DNA of 64,000 nucleotides from Boudabousia liubingyangii. GTDB lineage: Bacteria; Actinomycetota; Actinomycetes; Actinomycetales; Actinomycetaceae. Each line of letters begins with the position of its first letter. Positions within the stretch are counted from its first letter, which is position 1. Position numbers and translations under genes: made by a program. Positions 34,605 through 43,529 of this stretch are shown piece by piece. The stretch spans positions 208,224 through 272,223 of the forward strand of contig NZ_MQSU01000001.1 of assembly GCF_001907245.1 (NCBI RefSeq). Direction: 5' to 3'. Under the pieces are notes generated by a model. The model saw only the letters and a program-made list of their open reading frames with translations. It was not told the DNA's origin and ran no database searches.

Positions 34605-35260
34605 GCACTGAGCTTTTGGATGGTTCCGCGGCCGGGCTGGCAGTGATTTTGCTGGCGGGCGGCACTGCGAAGCGCCTAGGTGGGGTTTCTAAGCCGGGCT
34701 TGCAGGTTGGTTCGCGCCGCATGGTGGATTACAGCCTAGAGCTCCTGCAGCAGCGTTTCCCCGGGGCGCGTCTGGTGGTGGTGGCCCCGGATTCTTTGGA
34801 TCTACCCGCGGGGGTTCCTAGTACTTTGGAGGATCCTCCGTTTGGGGGCCCGGCAGCGGGCGTGTCTGCGGGTTTTGAGTTCTTCAAGGCTGGCGAACAG
34901 CTGCCCCGTTGGGTGGCGGTTTTGCCGGTTGATGCCCCCTATGGGGTACTGGCGTTAGAGGACCTGGTTGCCGCGACTAGGCAGGCAGCAGATGACGCTA
35001 GTTCAGAGGCGGCCTTTTCCGAGGGTGCGTGGCCGGCTTGGCAGGCCGTGGTTGGTGAGCAGCACTATCCGACCATCATGTTGATGCCTTGGCAGTCCAT
35101 GGCTGACCTGTTTAAGGCTGGTCCGGTGCGGGATATTTCTTTGCGTCGCTTGTGGTCTGATCTTGAGGTGACTGCGGTGCCGGTGTCGGCGGCTGATGCT
35201 TTTGATATTGATACGCCCGAAGATTTGGAGCATTTCTTAGCGCATATTAAGCGTGCTTGA
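34601..35260 (+). CDS. mobA: Molybdenum cofactor guanylyltransferase-type nucleotidyltransferase
   Basis: 219 residues. The N-terminal nucleotide motif LLAGGTAKRLGGVSKPGLQV matches the MobA pattern LAGGxxxRxGGxxK. A later DDPPFGGPAAG-like segment (LEDPPFGGPAAGVSAG) and LPVDAP fit the guanylyltransferase fold. It attaches GMP to molybdopterin to make the MGD form used by NarG. The ATG lies within the moaC stop. The relatives MocA and IspD are less likely given this context. It is the last gene of the cofactor cluster. Confidence 0.9.
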   Translation: MSTELLDGSAAGLAVILLAGGTAKRLGGVSKPGLQVGSRRMVDYSLELLQQRFPGARLVVVAPDSLDLPAGVPSTLEDPPFGGPAAGVSAGFEFFKAGEQLPRWVAVLPVDAPYGVLALEDLVAATRQAADDASSEAAFSEGAWPAWQAVVGEQHYPTIMLMPWQSMADLFKAGPVRDISLRRLWSDLEVTAVPVSAADAFDIDTPEDLEHFLAHIKRA

Positions 35261-35385
35261 TTTCCAACCAGTTTTTGTAGCTTCTAGTGTGCTTTTAGAT
35301 TCAAGGGGCATGATACGATTGTCCAAGAATTAGCATTCATTTAGTCTCTATTTATATGTTTTTCTAGAGATTTAGGAGTTCGATC

Positions 35386-36246
35386 ATGGGTGATAGATTT
35401 CCGACTCGACGTCGAGTTCGTGAAGTAGGACCAGATACCCCTCAGACCGCTTCCATACCAGCAGTAGAAAGCAGCCCATCAGAAACCAACGAAACGGATT
35501 TATCCGTAATTTTGAAAGACTCCGCTACCCCCAGCGTCTCATCCGTATTGAACATGAACAACCACTCCTCTGCCAAGGAGGCAGTGGCGGTTTCCCTGCA
35601 GGGTGTTTCGAAGGTTTACTACCCCAGTAAGGAAGTGCAAATCAAGGCTGCGGATCAGGCTTCTTTGGAGGTCCCGGCAGGCCAGTCAGTAGCGTTAATG
35701 GGGCCTTCCGGGTCTGGCAAGTCCACCCTACTGCATCTTATTGGTTTGATTGATCAAGCTGATGCGGGGCGGATCACGGTGGGTGAGACGTGCCTGCAGG
35801 ATTTACGAGGCAACGCGGTCGCCGATTATCGGGCCAGCATTGGGATCGTATTCCAACAGTTTTATCTGATTAACACGCTGACCCTGCTAGAGAATGTGGC
35901 GGCCCCACTGGTGGGTAGGCGCCCTAAGCGGGAGCACCGGCAGTTAGCTTTATCCGCCCTGGAGCAGGTGGGTTTGGCTGAGCGAGCTGATTCTTATCCG
36001 ACTCAGCTTTCTGGGGGGCAGCAGCAGCGGGTGGCGATCGCCCGGGCGCTTGTCAACGAACCTAAACTGTTACTGGCAGATGAACCCACCGGGAATTTAG
36101 ATTCAGAAACCTCCCAGCAGATCATGGACCTATTGCTTGATTTGCACCAAAAACTGGGTTTAACCATGATTATTGCCACCCATGATGATCAGGTGGCCAG
36201 CCGGCTTGACCGAATTGTGCGGGTGAAAGACGGGCGCATCCAGTAG
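35386..36246 (+). CDS. ABC transporter ATP-binding protein (LolD/MacB type)
   Basis: 286 residues. A 60-residue polar N-terminal extension precedes a complete ATPase domain: Walker A GPSGSGKST near 107, Q-loop VFQQFY, signature LSGGQQQRVAIARAL, Walker B LLLADEPTGNLD, and switch His IIATHDD. This subfamily pairs with FtsX-type permeases. The partner is probably the large permease convergent with it at 36338, although opposite strands are unusual for such pairs. AGGAG lies 7 bases before the ATG, so the extension is likely real and not an annotation artefact. Confidence 0.9.
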   Translation: MGDRFPTRRRVREVGPDTPQTASIPAVESSPSETNETDLSVILKDSATPSVSSVLNMNNHSSAKEAVAVSLQGVSKVYYPSKEVQIKAADQASLEVPAGQSVALMGPSGSGKSTLLHLIGLIDQADAGRITVGETCLQDLRGNAVADYRASIGIVFQQFYLINTLTLLENVAAPLVGRRPKREHRQLALSALEQVGLAERADSYPTQLSGGQQQRVAIARALVNEPKLLLADEPTGNLDSETSQQIMDLLLDLHQKLGLTMIIATHDDQVASRLDRIVRVKDGRIQ

Positions 36247-36337
36247 CTAGTTACTGCTCTGCGGGCCGCTAGCCTTGCTTGCTTGACAGGCCACAATAGC
36301 TGTAATACTCGGAGCCTGCCGGCCGACCTAACGCTTT

Positions 36338-39079
36338 TTAGCGTTCCTGCAGGTGGTGAATCTGCTGGCGGGGGCTTTTTACTAGCAGGCTGCCGGCAAT
36401 ACTGGCGGCACTTACGGCCAGCACTGACCACAGGGTTTGGGTTAGAACCGGACCACTAATATACCCCTGTAGTAGGTACGCCAGGCTTAACGAGGTAGCG
36501 CCACCCAGTATTCCACCCCAAAAACTGGCCGTCACACTGGCTGCTAGGCGGGCTTTCAGAACCATCATTCGGCTCCAACCCACGGTAGCTAAAATACCGT
36601 ACACGGAACGGTCCTCTAGGTTATTCAACCAGGTCATGGTGCCCACGCTTATAGCCGCCAGTAGGACCATGAACACTACGGCCACCCGGTCACTATGACG
36701 TACCTGTAGTTCCACCATTTGCCCTAGGTAGTTGCCGATCAACGTGCCGTTAAAGTCCGCCCCCAGCCAGAGGATCACCGCCAAGGCGGACACGGCTAGG
36801 CTAATATTGACCACTGAGATCAGGGCCCGCCCGGGGCGCAGGTAAAACCTTCCCACCCCTACCCGGTAGGGGCTTTGCCGAAGTTTAAGATCCGACTGGG
36901 CGTACCCTGAGCCTGACCCTTGTTTAAGACCCGACACGTCCTGCCCCTGACTGTTCTGACTACGGCGGGCCCGGGGAGCAGTGAATCGGCGGGTGGTTTG
37001 CATTGTGGGGGTACTGTTGGCTCCTAAGTTGGGGCGGGTGGCCTGGCGTGAGGCTACCCAGCCGGCCAACAGCGTTAAAGCCAGGGTGAGGGGTAAGGCT
37101 AGGATGGGCAGGTAGGGGTTTAGGTTTAGTTTCAGTACTTTGGCCAGCGGGTAGGTTAGGATCGCCCCTAGGGCGCCGGCCAGTAGGCCTTGTAGGGCCC
37201 ACTTTTTCAGCAGGTGTCTACGAATTTGCCCGGCTCGCCAGCCTATCAGGCTGAGGGTTCTGAGGGTCACATATTGGGCCCGTACTTGGCTTACTGCGAC
37301 CATCACGGTGGTTAGTAAGGCGACGGTCAAGATCAGGGCCGCCAGGAGGATTGATTTTTGGTCATGGGCCTGTTTGATAGCTAGCACTACCCCTTTTTGC
37401 GCCCAGATTTCTTCTAGGTTTAAGGCCGGGACCCCCAGGTCACTGGCGGGCAAGTGTACTAGTTGGTTCGTTTTGGCGGATCCGACGGTAATGTCAGTAC
37501 GCAGTCCAGTTTTTTGTTCGATTTGTTTAGCGATCAGCCGCAATTGTTCTAGGGTTTTTTCGTTAACCCCGCCGGTAATACTGGTTTTTACGCGCACGGA
37601 ACTGATCGGGGCGGCTTTCAGAGCACTGTCTTCTGGCAGGTACTGGAGGGTGGCCTGCAGGTCGGTGATCACACTGACTGGGGGTAGTTGGTAGCCTATC
37701 GGGTTCAGGTCTGGGTAAAGGAAGTCAGAGTTTAGGGCCTGCCTGGTTGTTTGGTCTGCAGCCTTAATTTGGGGCTGTTGGTATAGCCCTAGGGGGACCT
37801 CAGCTTGACTGTTTTTGCTCAGGCGGGTGGGGTCAAAAATTCCGGCTATTTTTATTCGTGGGGCTTCATCTGGTTCGCTGGGGTTGCTTAGTTTTAGCCA
37901 GCCGTTGGGTACGGGCCGGAAGCCACTGTCATCTGCCAGGCTGCTGAACGCATAAGCACTACCTAGGGTGTGAAATACTTGCGAGTTTGCGGGGACTTTT
38001 CGGGCTTGTAGGGTGTTACCTGACTGCTGGTATTTTACGGGGCCGGGTTGGAAAATACTGGTAGCGTTCAGATAGGGGGCACCATTTTGGGGACGGTTTT
38101 TTCTTTCCAGTTCTTGTGTCCACGTGTCATTGGCTGGGACTTGCAGGTTGAGGGTTTTAATGCTTTTACTTTGGGGTAGCTGGCCTATTAGGTCTGGGGT
38201 GGCTCCCTGTGCCTGCCAGGCTTGGGCCAGTTGGGGGTCTAGGATTTCTGTGGTGATCTGGTATTGGAAATCTATGGGCCCCTGGGTTTTTACCACCAGC
38301 CCGGCTAGTTCTGTATCCGCCTGCCCTACTGTTAGGTACTGCCCGTCGGTTACGGCATTGTCTAGGTGGTAGAGTTGCGCTTCTGCTTCAGGGTCCACCG
38401 CGATCCAGTTACCCAGCAGGGGCAGGCCTTGGAGGAATAGTTTGGTTTTTCCGGCGGGTAGATTCAGGTCATGTGAGGGCGCGTGTTCGTGCCCCATGGC
38501 AAAGACGTAACTGTCATTTTCTTTGAAGTTAGTTTCAGCATCGGGGACGTGTTGGTATTTGCTGAAGCTTCCGGTTTGTGTGGGGTCAGGTAGGGGGTTA
38601 GGGGTGAAGAATTGGTACAGGGGCTGGTCTAGGGTGTTTTTAAAGGGCCGGTTTCGGGTTCGTTCTTTGACAGTGGAGCGCAGCATTTGGGGTTGGCTGG
38701 CGTCAATTTCGGGGCTGATGTCTTTTTCGTAGACGCTGTGTTGGACTAGGGTCCCTAGGTTCATGACGGGCGCGGCGATTTGAATGCCGGGGATGCTTTT
38801 TATGTCTTTTAGGTTTTGTAGGGTGATGCCACCGTAGGTTTCACTTTGAAATAGGGGGCGAACCAGGTTTTGGGTTTTTTCTAGGGGGTTTAGTGCGCTT
38901 TGGGGGCGGATCAGCAGGTCGTAGGTGCCGCGCCAGTTTTCGTTTAGAGTCCGGTTTACTTCTAGGGTTTCAGTTTGGGTATTACTGATCAGGATGATGA
39001 AAGTGGGGATCGCTATCACGAATGAAACCAATAGACTTAATGACCGTTTCAAGAAACTTCTCATATTGTAAGTTACCAC
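36338..39079 (-). CDS. Large FtsX-type ABC transporter permease
   Basis: 913 residues. One N-terminal helix (about 10-32) is followed by an extracellular domain of roughly 540 residues. A first block of three helices (about 570-680), a basic linker and a second FtsX-like block (about 745-900) follow. The arrangement resembles MacB or LolE-like permeases that do mechanical work or export, not import. The start is GTG at 39079 or ATG at 39064; neither has a ribosome binding site, but a TATATT hexamer lies 5 bases before the GTG. It shares its promoter region with the small secreted protein gene. Confidence 0.85.
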   Translation of the reverse strand: MVTYNMRSFLKRSLSLLVSFVIAIPTFIILISNTQTETLEVNRTLNENWRGTYDLLIRPQSALNPLEKTQNLVRPLFQSETYGGITLQNLKDIKSIPGIQIAAPVMNLGTLVQHSVYEKDISPEIDASQPQMLRSTVKERTRNRPFKNTLDQPLYQFFTPNPLPDPTQTGSFSKYQHVPDAETNFKENDSYVFAMGHEHAPSHDLNLPAGKTKLFLQGLPLLGNWIAVDPEAEAQLYHLDNAVTDGQYLTVGQADTELAGLVVKTQGPIDFQYQITTEILDPQLAQAWQAQGATPDLIGQLPQSKSIKTLNLQVPANDTWTQELERKNRPQNGAPYLNATSIFQPGPVKYQQSGNTLQARKVPANSQVFHTLGSAYAFSSLADDSGFRPVPNGWLKLSNPSEPDEAPRIKIAGIFDPTRLSKNSQAEVPLGLYQQPQIKAADQTTRQALNSDFLYPDLNPIGYQLPPVSVITDLQATLQYLPEDSALKAAPISSVRVKTSITGGVNEKTLEQLRLIAKQIEQKTGLRTDITVGSAKTNQLVHLPASDLGVPALNLEEIWAQKGVVLAIKQAHDQKSILLAALILTVALLTTVMVAVSQVRAQYVTLRTLSLIGWRAGQIRRHLLKKWALQGLLAGALGAILTYPLAKVLKLNLNPYLPILALPLTLALTLLAGWVASRQATRPNLGANSTPTMQTTRRFTAPRARRSQNSQGQDVSGLKQGSGSGYAQSDLKLRQSPYRVGVGRFYLRPGRALISVVNISLAVSALAVILWLGADFNGTLIGNYLGQMVELQVRHSDRVAVVFMVLLAAISVGTMTWLNNLEDRSVYGILATVGWSRMMVLKARLAASVTASFWGGILGGATSLSLAYLLQGYISGPVLTQTLWSVLAVSAASIAGSLLVKSPRQQIHHLQER

Positions 39080-39136
39080 ACTTCAATATATCACAGAATC
39101 GTCATAACAAAACCAAAGAAAGGTAAAATCGAGCCC

Positions 39137-39451
39137 ATGAAACGACTATTATTTACATCGCTAGCGACTATAGCTCTAGCGTTTTCAGCTATCCCAAGTG
39201 CAAACGCAACCACAGTTACTCCAACTCCTTCACATCTAAATAGATACGGTTGGGTTGTAGCTGCAAAAGGAATTTCGGTTCAAGAATGTGCTGCGATGCT
39301 TATAACAAACCGGAAATCCATTGATGGTTACTATATCAAAGCACACAAATGCGGCATGTACCATAATTCATATTCTTATATGGTACTTATGCTCGACCAG
39401 CCAAATGACCTAGAATATGACATTCCCCCAGCTCCTAAAACAACTAAGTGA
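39137..39451 (+). CDS. Small secreted protein of unknown function
   Basis: 104 residues. Signal peptide MKRLLFTSLATIALAFSAIPSANA with a likely AxA cleavage site near residue 25. The mature part of about 80 residues has two cysteines (in QECAAM and HKCGMYH), which could form a disulphide, and ends in a Pro-rich tail. The gene is visibly AT-richer than its neighbours and its codons differ, suggesting recent acquisition. A TAAAAT hexamer lies 7 bases before the ATG, so the transcript may be leaderless. It is divergent from the FtsX-type permease; a secreted peptide handled by that exporter is a speculation. Confidence 0.75.
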   Translation: MKRLLFTSLATIALAFSAIPSANATTVTPTPSHLNRYGWVVAAKGISVQECAAMLITNRKSIDGYYIKAHKCGMYHNSYSYMVLMLDQPNDLEYDIPPAPKTTK

Positions 39452-39460
39452 TCGTAACAT

Positions 39461-39500
39461 TTAGGCCCCCGTGTTCAAAAGCACGGGGGCCTAAATATTT
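39461..39500. terminator. Strong intrinsic terminator, probably bidirectional
   Basis: A perfect 13-bp stem (39461-39473 with 39482-39494), GC-rich in its core, closes an 8-base loop and runs into AT-rich sequence on both sides. It separates the small secreted protein gene (+) from pckG (-). Confidence 0.85.
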
Positions 39501-39521
39501 TAGTTAGCGTGAGCGGTTATC

Positions 39522-41363
39522 TCAGGCCTTCTTGGCTTCTGCGATGCGTTCACGTAGCTTGGCTAGCTGTTCTAGGATCGGAGCAGGAACCTTGTCGCCG
39601 AACTTCTTGAAGTATTCTTCAGTTTCGTCAGCTTCAGCTTCCCAAGCTTCGGGATCTAGGGTGTACAGCTTGTCCCAGGTTTCGCGATCGAAGTTGTCTA
39701 GGCCTTCGATGTTGAAGTCTTCGAACTTGGGGTATAGACCGGTTAGGCCAGGAACAGCCTCAACTTCACCGGCAGCGCGGCGAACGATCCAGTCTAGGAC
39801 ACGGCTGTTGTCGCCGTAGCCCGGCCATAGCCAGTTGCCTTCGTCGTCCTTGCGGAACCAGTTGACCTGGTATACCTTCGGGAACTTGTCGCCTAGCTTT
39901 TCCTGCATGTCTAGCCAGTGGCCCCAGTAGTCGGCCATGTTGTAGCCACAGAAGGGCAGCATAGCGAAGGGGTCGTGGCGTAGGGAGCCGGCCTTAACGT
40001 CGGTGGCAGCTGCGGTAACTTCGGAAGCCACGGAGGCGCCGATGAAGACACCGTGTGCGGGTTCGTACTGTTCTGCAACTAGCGGGACGTTGGTGGCGCG
40101 ACGGCCGCCGAATAGGATGGCGTCGATGGCAACACCCTGAGGAGCTTCCCAGTCTTCACAAATGATCGGGCACTGAGCGGCCGGGGTGGTGAAGCGGGAG
40201 TTCGGGTGAGCAGCCTTTTCGTCGGACTCGGGGGTCCAGTCGTTGCCCTTCCAGTCGATTAGGTGAGTGGGGGCCGGGATGTCGCAGCCTTCCCACCAGA
40301 CGTCGCCATCATCGGTTAGAGCAACGTTGGTGAAGATGGAGTTGCGATCCATGGTGTCCATTGCCATGGGGTTGGTTTCGTGGCTGGTGCCGGGGGCAAC
40401 GCCGAAGAAGCCAGCTTCCGGGTTGATGGCGTATAGACGGCCATCGGGGCCGGGGCGCATCCAAGCAATGTCGTCACCAACGGTTTCGACCTTGTAGCCG
40501 GGGATGGTGGGCTGCAGCATGGCCAGGTTGGTCTTACCACAAGCGGACGGGAAGGCAGCGGTAACGTGGTACTGCTTGCCGGTCTCTTCGCTGGTTAGAC
40601 GTAGGATGAGCATGTGCTCAGCCATCCAGCCGTCACGCTTTGCCATTGTCGAAGCAATACGTAGGGCGTAGCACTTCTTGCCTAGTAGGGCGTTGCCGCC
40701 GTAACCGGAACCGTAGGACCAGATTTCGTTGGTCTCCGGGAAGTGAGTGATGTACTTTTCTTCGTTGCAAGGCCAGGTGGTATCTTCCTGCCCCGGTTCT
40801 AGCGGAGCGCCAACGGAGTGAACGGCGGGAACCCATTCAGCACCCTCGGAGATGAGGCGCATAGCTTCAGCACCCATGCGGGTCATGATGCGCATGTTGC
40901 AAACAACGTAGGGGGAGTCGGATAGTTCGATACCTAGCTGGGAGATCGGACCACCTAGAGGACCCATGGAGAAGGGAATGACGTACATGGTACGGCCCTT
41001 CATAGCACCATCGAACTTTTCGTTCAGGATCTTCTTCATTTCGGCCGGGTCGTACCAGTTGTTGGTCGGGCCAGCATCTTCTTCCTTTTCGGAGCAGATG
41101 AAGGTACGGGATTCCACGCGGGCTACGTCAGAGGGTAGCGAGCGAGCCAAGAAGGAGTTCGGGCGCTTTTCCGGGTTCAAGCGGGTGAACATGCCGGATT
41201 CGACCATTTCAGAGGTCAAGCGGTCCCATTCTTCGTCAGAACCATCGGCAAAGTACACAGCTTCCGGCTTGGCTAGTTCAGCCACGCGGGTCACAAACTC
41301 GATAACTTCCTCAGTTGCGGTTTCCGGAGCTGCGTCGCGGATTTCCTGAGCAGTAACAGTCAT
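39522..41363 (-). CDS. pckG: Phosphoenolpyruvate carboxykinase (GTP)
   Basis: 613 residues, normal length. Interconverts oxaloacetate and PEP with GTP; central for gluconeogenesis or anaplerosis. The kinase P-loop [14 protein letters not shown] (near 275-290) with the reactive Cys is present, as are GDDIAWM for metal binding and the GTP-binding segment [12 protein letters not shown]. Typical of actinobacteria. AGGAGG-type sequence (TTAGGAGGCT) precedes the ATG. A palindrome lies in the upstream region. Confidence 0.97.
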   Translation of the reverse strand: MTVTAQEIRDAAPETATEEVIEFVTRVAELAKPEAVYFADGSDEEWDRLTSEMVESGMFTRLNPEKRPNSFLARSLPSDVARVESRTFICSEKEEDAGPTNNWYDPAEMKKILNEKFDGAMKGRTMYVIPFSMGPLGGPISQLGIELSDSPYVVCNMRIMTRMGAEAMRLISEGAEWVPAVHSVGAPLEPGQEDTTWPCNEEKYITHFPETNEIWSYGSGYGGNALLGKKCYALRIASTMAKRDGWMAEHMLILRLTSEETGKQYHVTAAFPSACGKTNLAMLQPTIPGYKVETVGDDIAWMRPGPDGRLYAINPEAGFFGVAPGTSHETNPMAMDTMDRNSIFTNVALTDDGDVWWEGCDIPAPTHLIDWKGNDWTPESDEKAAHPNSRFTTPAAQCPIICEDWEAPQGVAIDAILFGGRRATNVPLVAEQYEPAHGVFIGASVASEVTAAATDVKAGSLRHDPFAMLPFCGYNMADYWGHWLDMQEKLGDKFPKVYQVNWFRKDDEGNWLWPGYGDNSRVLDWIVRRAAGEVEAVPGLTGLYPKFEDFNIEGLDNFDRETWDKLYTLDPEAWEAEADETEEYFKKFGDKVPAPILEQLAKLRERIAEAKKA

Positions 41364-41394
41364 TCTAAATAGCCTCCTAAGGGCAACTCGAGAT

Positions 41395-41411
41395 CCATGC
41401 CTAGTGCATGG
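41395..41411. promoter_or_regulatory. Palindrome CCATGC-CTAGT-GCATGG upstream of pckG
   Basis: Two perfect 6-base arms surround five bases, about 35 bases before the pckG start codon. Its size and place fit a repressor operator; the regulator is unknown. Confidence 0.4.
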
Positions 41412-41599
41412 GCTACCCCTCTATTGTGCCAGTGTTGGCGACAGGTTTCGCACTGCTAAAGTCCCACATTCCCCCCAAACGCTAAGCGGCTGGCGAACAC
41501 GTGCTAAATTCGTTCTATTAGACGTAGCGCACAAGCGGTTTTCCTTCATCGTCGAAAGAAAACTGAGAGCTGCAACACATTACCTCTAGGAGCTTAAAA

Positions 41600-42319
41600 A
41601 TGTTAAACGCGCCCATCGCAATTACGTTCCTTTCAGGAGCCGCATTTGTGATTCTGGCAATCGTAAATGTCGGAGCAAACCTCTGGGGTTGGCTGCGACC
41701 GGCGCGCTTCACAAAACCATTGCTCATGCCACTATTGGCCGTGCTGGTGACCGTCCTGATCCTTTTGGGTAATCACCAGGGCGATATTGACGCCTCAATC
41801 TGGCTGGTCTACGCCGGACTATTTTTCGGGTGGATCGGCGATATTGCGCTCATGTACGAGTCCGCTCGCTCCTTCTATCTAGGATTGGGCGCCTTCCTAG
41901 TCGGTCACCTGTTCTATTTCGCTCTGGCGGTCCGCTGGGTGATCCTGGCGGGTGGGGCCCCTCCCCTAGCTTGGGCCTTCACGCTGGTCGTGGCGGCCAT
42001 TTACACGATCTTCGCGGTTTCCTTTATGCGCGTGTATCACCGTCGCGACTCCCTACTGGCCACGAAACCGGTACTGGTTTACGCGTACTCGTCCGTAATT
42101 ATGTTGATGAGTGCCGCGATGCTCCTAGCCCACCTAGCCCAGCCGAATTTCGGGACCGAGGCAGCCATGTGGGGCGCGGCCCTATTCCTGATTTCGGATA
42201 CGACCTTGTCAAAGCAGATGTTCTTTGAGCATTCCTCACTACGTCAGGGAATGTTGATGTGCACCTATGTGTCCGGCCAAGCCATGATCGCCTTGGGTAC
42301 CGTGTTCGCCGGGCTCTAA
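41600..42319 (+). CDS. YhhN/TMEM86 family lysoplasmalogenase-type membrane protein
   Basis: 239 residues with about eight helices. Conserved family segments are seen: GWIGDIALMY (Asp in a helix), FLVGHLFYFAL, and LFLISDTTLSKQMF. The two Asp residues are the proposed catalytic pair of the family, whose eukaryotic members hydrolyse the vinyl ether bond of lysoplasmalogens. Plasmalogens occur in some anaerobic actinobacteria, so the activity is plausible but unproven. TAGGAG lies 8 bases before the ATG. Confidence 0.85.
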   Translation: MLNAPIAITFLSGAAFVILAIVNVGANLWGWLRPARFTKPLLMPLLAVLVTVLILLGNHQGDIDASIWLVYAGLFFGWIGDIALMYESARSFYLGLGAFLVGHLFYFALAVRWVILAGGAPPLAWAFTLVVAAIYTIFAVSFMRVYHRRDSLLATKPVLVYAYSSVIMLMSAAMLLAHLAQPNFGTEAAMWGAALFLISDTTLSKQMFFEHSSLRQGMLMCTYVSGQAMIALGTVFAGL

Positions 42320-42380
42320 TCATCCACAGGTAAGCGAGCGTTTCAGGGTTTAGCCCGCCTGATGCGTTAGGCTTTTAGAC

Positions 42381-43529
42381 ATGACGATTATTGCTGCAGC
42401 AGACGGTTCCGCCCTTTCCAATCCCGGCCCGGCCGGCTGGGCCTGGGTGATTGACGATAACTGTTGGGCCGCCGGTGGTTGGCCCCAGGGCACCAACAAT
42501 ATTGGTGAGCTCACCGCGGTTTTGGAGCTATTGCGTGCCACCAAGTCCGCCGGCAAAGCCGATGAGCCCCTGCATATCCTGTGCGATTCGCAGTACGTCA
42601 TTAACTCCCTGACCAAGTGGCGTTTTGGGTGGAAGAAAAAGGGCTGGAAGAAAGCTGATGGCAAGCCCGTCCTGAACGTAGAAATCATGAAGGCCCTGGA
42701 TGAGGAACTTCAGGGTCGCCAGGTCACTTTTGAGTGGGTTAAGGGCCATGCCGGTCATGACCTTAACGAGGCCGCTGACGACCGGGCGCGTGCCGCCGCC
42801 ACCGCCTACCAGCAGGGTACTACCCCGAATAAGGGTCCCGGCTTCCCCGGGGATCAGCGCTCCTCTCAGGGCGCTGCCATGGAAGATCAGGGCGCTGCCG
42901 CTGTAAAAGAACAGGCTACTGAGGCAGAAGCGGCACCCACCGCGGTACCCGAAAATGCGGCGGTAGTCGCGGGAACTGGGACCGTAGTAGCGGGAACTGG
43001 GGACGCGCCCTCGGCAGGAAAAGCCGAAGAACCCAAGGAATGCGAAATTTGCCAGCGCATCAAAGCCAACCAGCAGGGCACCAATCCGTACCTGGTCGCG
43101 GAAACGAAGAGCGGCTGGGTTGTCATCGCCGACCACCAGTACGTCCGCGGGACCACCATGTTCCTGTCGAAGACGCACGCTCGGGAACTGTGGGAACTGC
43201 CCGCCGCCCAACAGCAGGCTTACTTGGCTGAAATGGTGCAGGTCGCGAAGGCTGTGGGACTGGCTTTTGGGGCCGAAAAGATGAACTACGAACTGCTTGG
43301 CAATGGGCTCACGCACCTGCACTGGCACCTGTTCCCCAGGCGGGCCGGGGATACTCCGCGGCCCGGACCGGTCTGGTGGGTGGACCCGGAAGAGTTCTAC
43401 AGTGACCAGGTCAAAGCCAGCGGGGCCAGCCTGCAGGAGCTGCGCGAGAAGCTAGCGCAGGGGCTGCTGGACGTGGGTCTGCGGCATAATCCGGCCGCCG
43501 ATTTGGCGCAGCCAGAAACGCTGCTCTAG
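42381..43529 (+). CDS. RNase HI - HIT domain fusion protein
   Basis: 382 residues. Residues 1-140 are RNase HI: catalytic D8 (AADGS), E43 (IGELTAV), D69 (LCDSQ) and the downstream GHAGHDLNEAADDRA with His and Asp. An Ala/Glu/Gly-rich linker (about 145-215), with a repeated VVAGTG unit, joins it to a HIT domain (about 220-340) that carries CEICQRI, a YLAEM helix and the nucleotide-binding HLHWHL. RNase H removes RNA from RNA-DNA hybrids; HIT proteins hydrolyse or transfer nucleotides. The TAG stop overlaps the stop of the convergent gene. TAGGCT lies 7 bases before the ATG. Confidence 0.88.
   Translation: MTIIAAADGSALSNPGPAGWAWVIDDNCWAAGGWPQGTNNIGELTAVLELLRATKSAGKADEPLHILCDSQYVINSLTKWRFGWKKKGWKKADGKPVLNVEIMKALDEELQGRQVTFEWVKGHAGHDLNEAADDRARAAATAYQQGTTPNKGPGFPGDQRSSQGAAMEDQGAAAVKEQATEAEAAPTAVPENAAVVAGTGTVVAGTGDAPSAGKAEEPKECEICQRIKANQQGTNPYLVAETKSGWVVIADHQYVRGTTMFLSKTHARELWELPAAQQQAYLAEMVQVAKAVGLAFGAEKMNYELLGNGLTHLHWHLFPRRAGDTPRPGPVWWVDPEEFYSDQVKASGASLQELREKLAQGLLDVGLRHNPAADLAQPETLL

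Noticed and set aside
36283-36308. TTGACA followed by TAATAC as a promoter
   Set aside because: The spacing is 14 bases, too short, and it would point into the end of the convergent permease gene.
36330-36345. AACGC-GCGTT hairpin between the ABC ATPase and permease genes
   Set aside because: Only five pairs, and it overlaps the permease stop codon without a T-run after it.
42528-43328. A 266-codon open frame on the minus strand inside the RNase H-HIT gene
   Set aside because: The plus strand carries clear RNase H and HIT motifs; the antisense product shows none and has no ribosome binding site.
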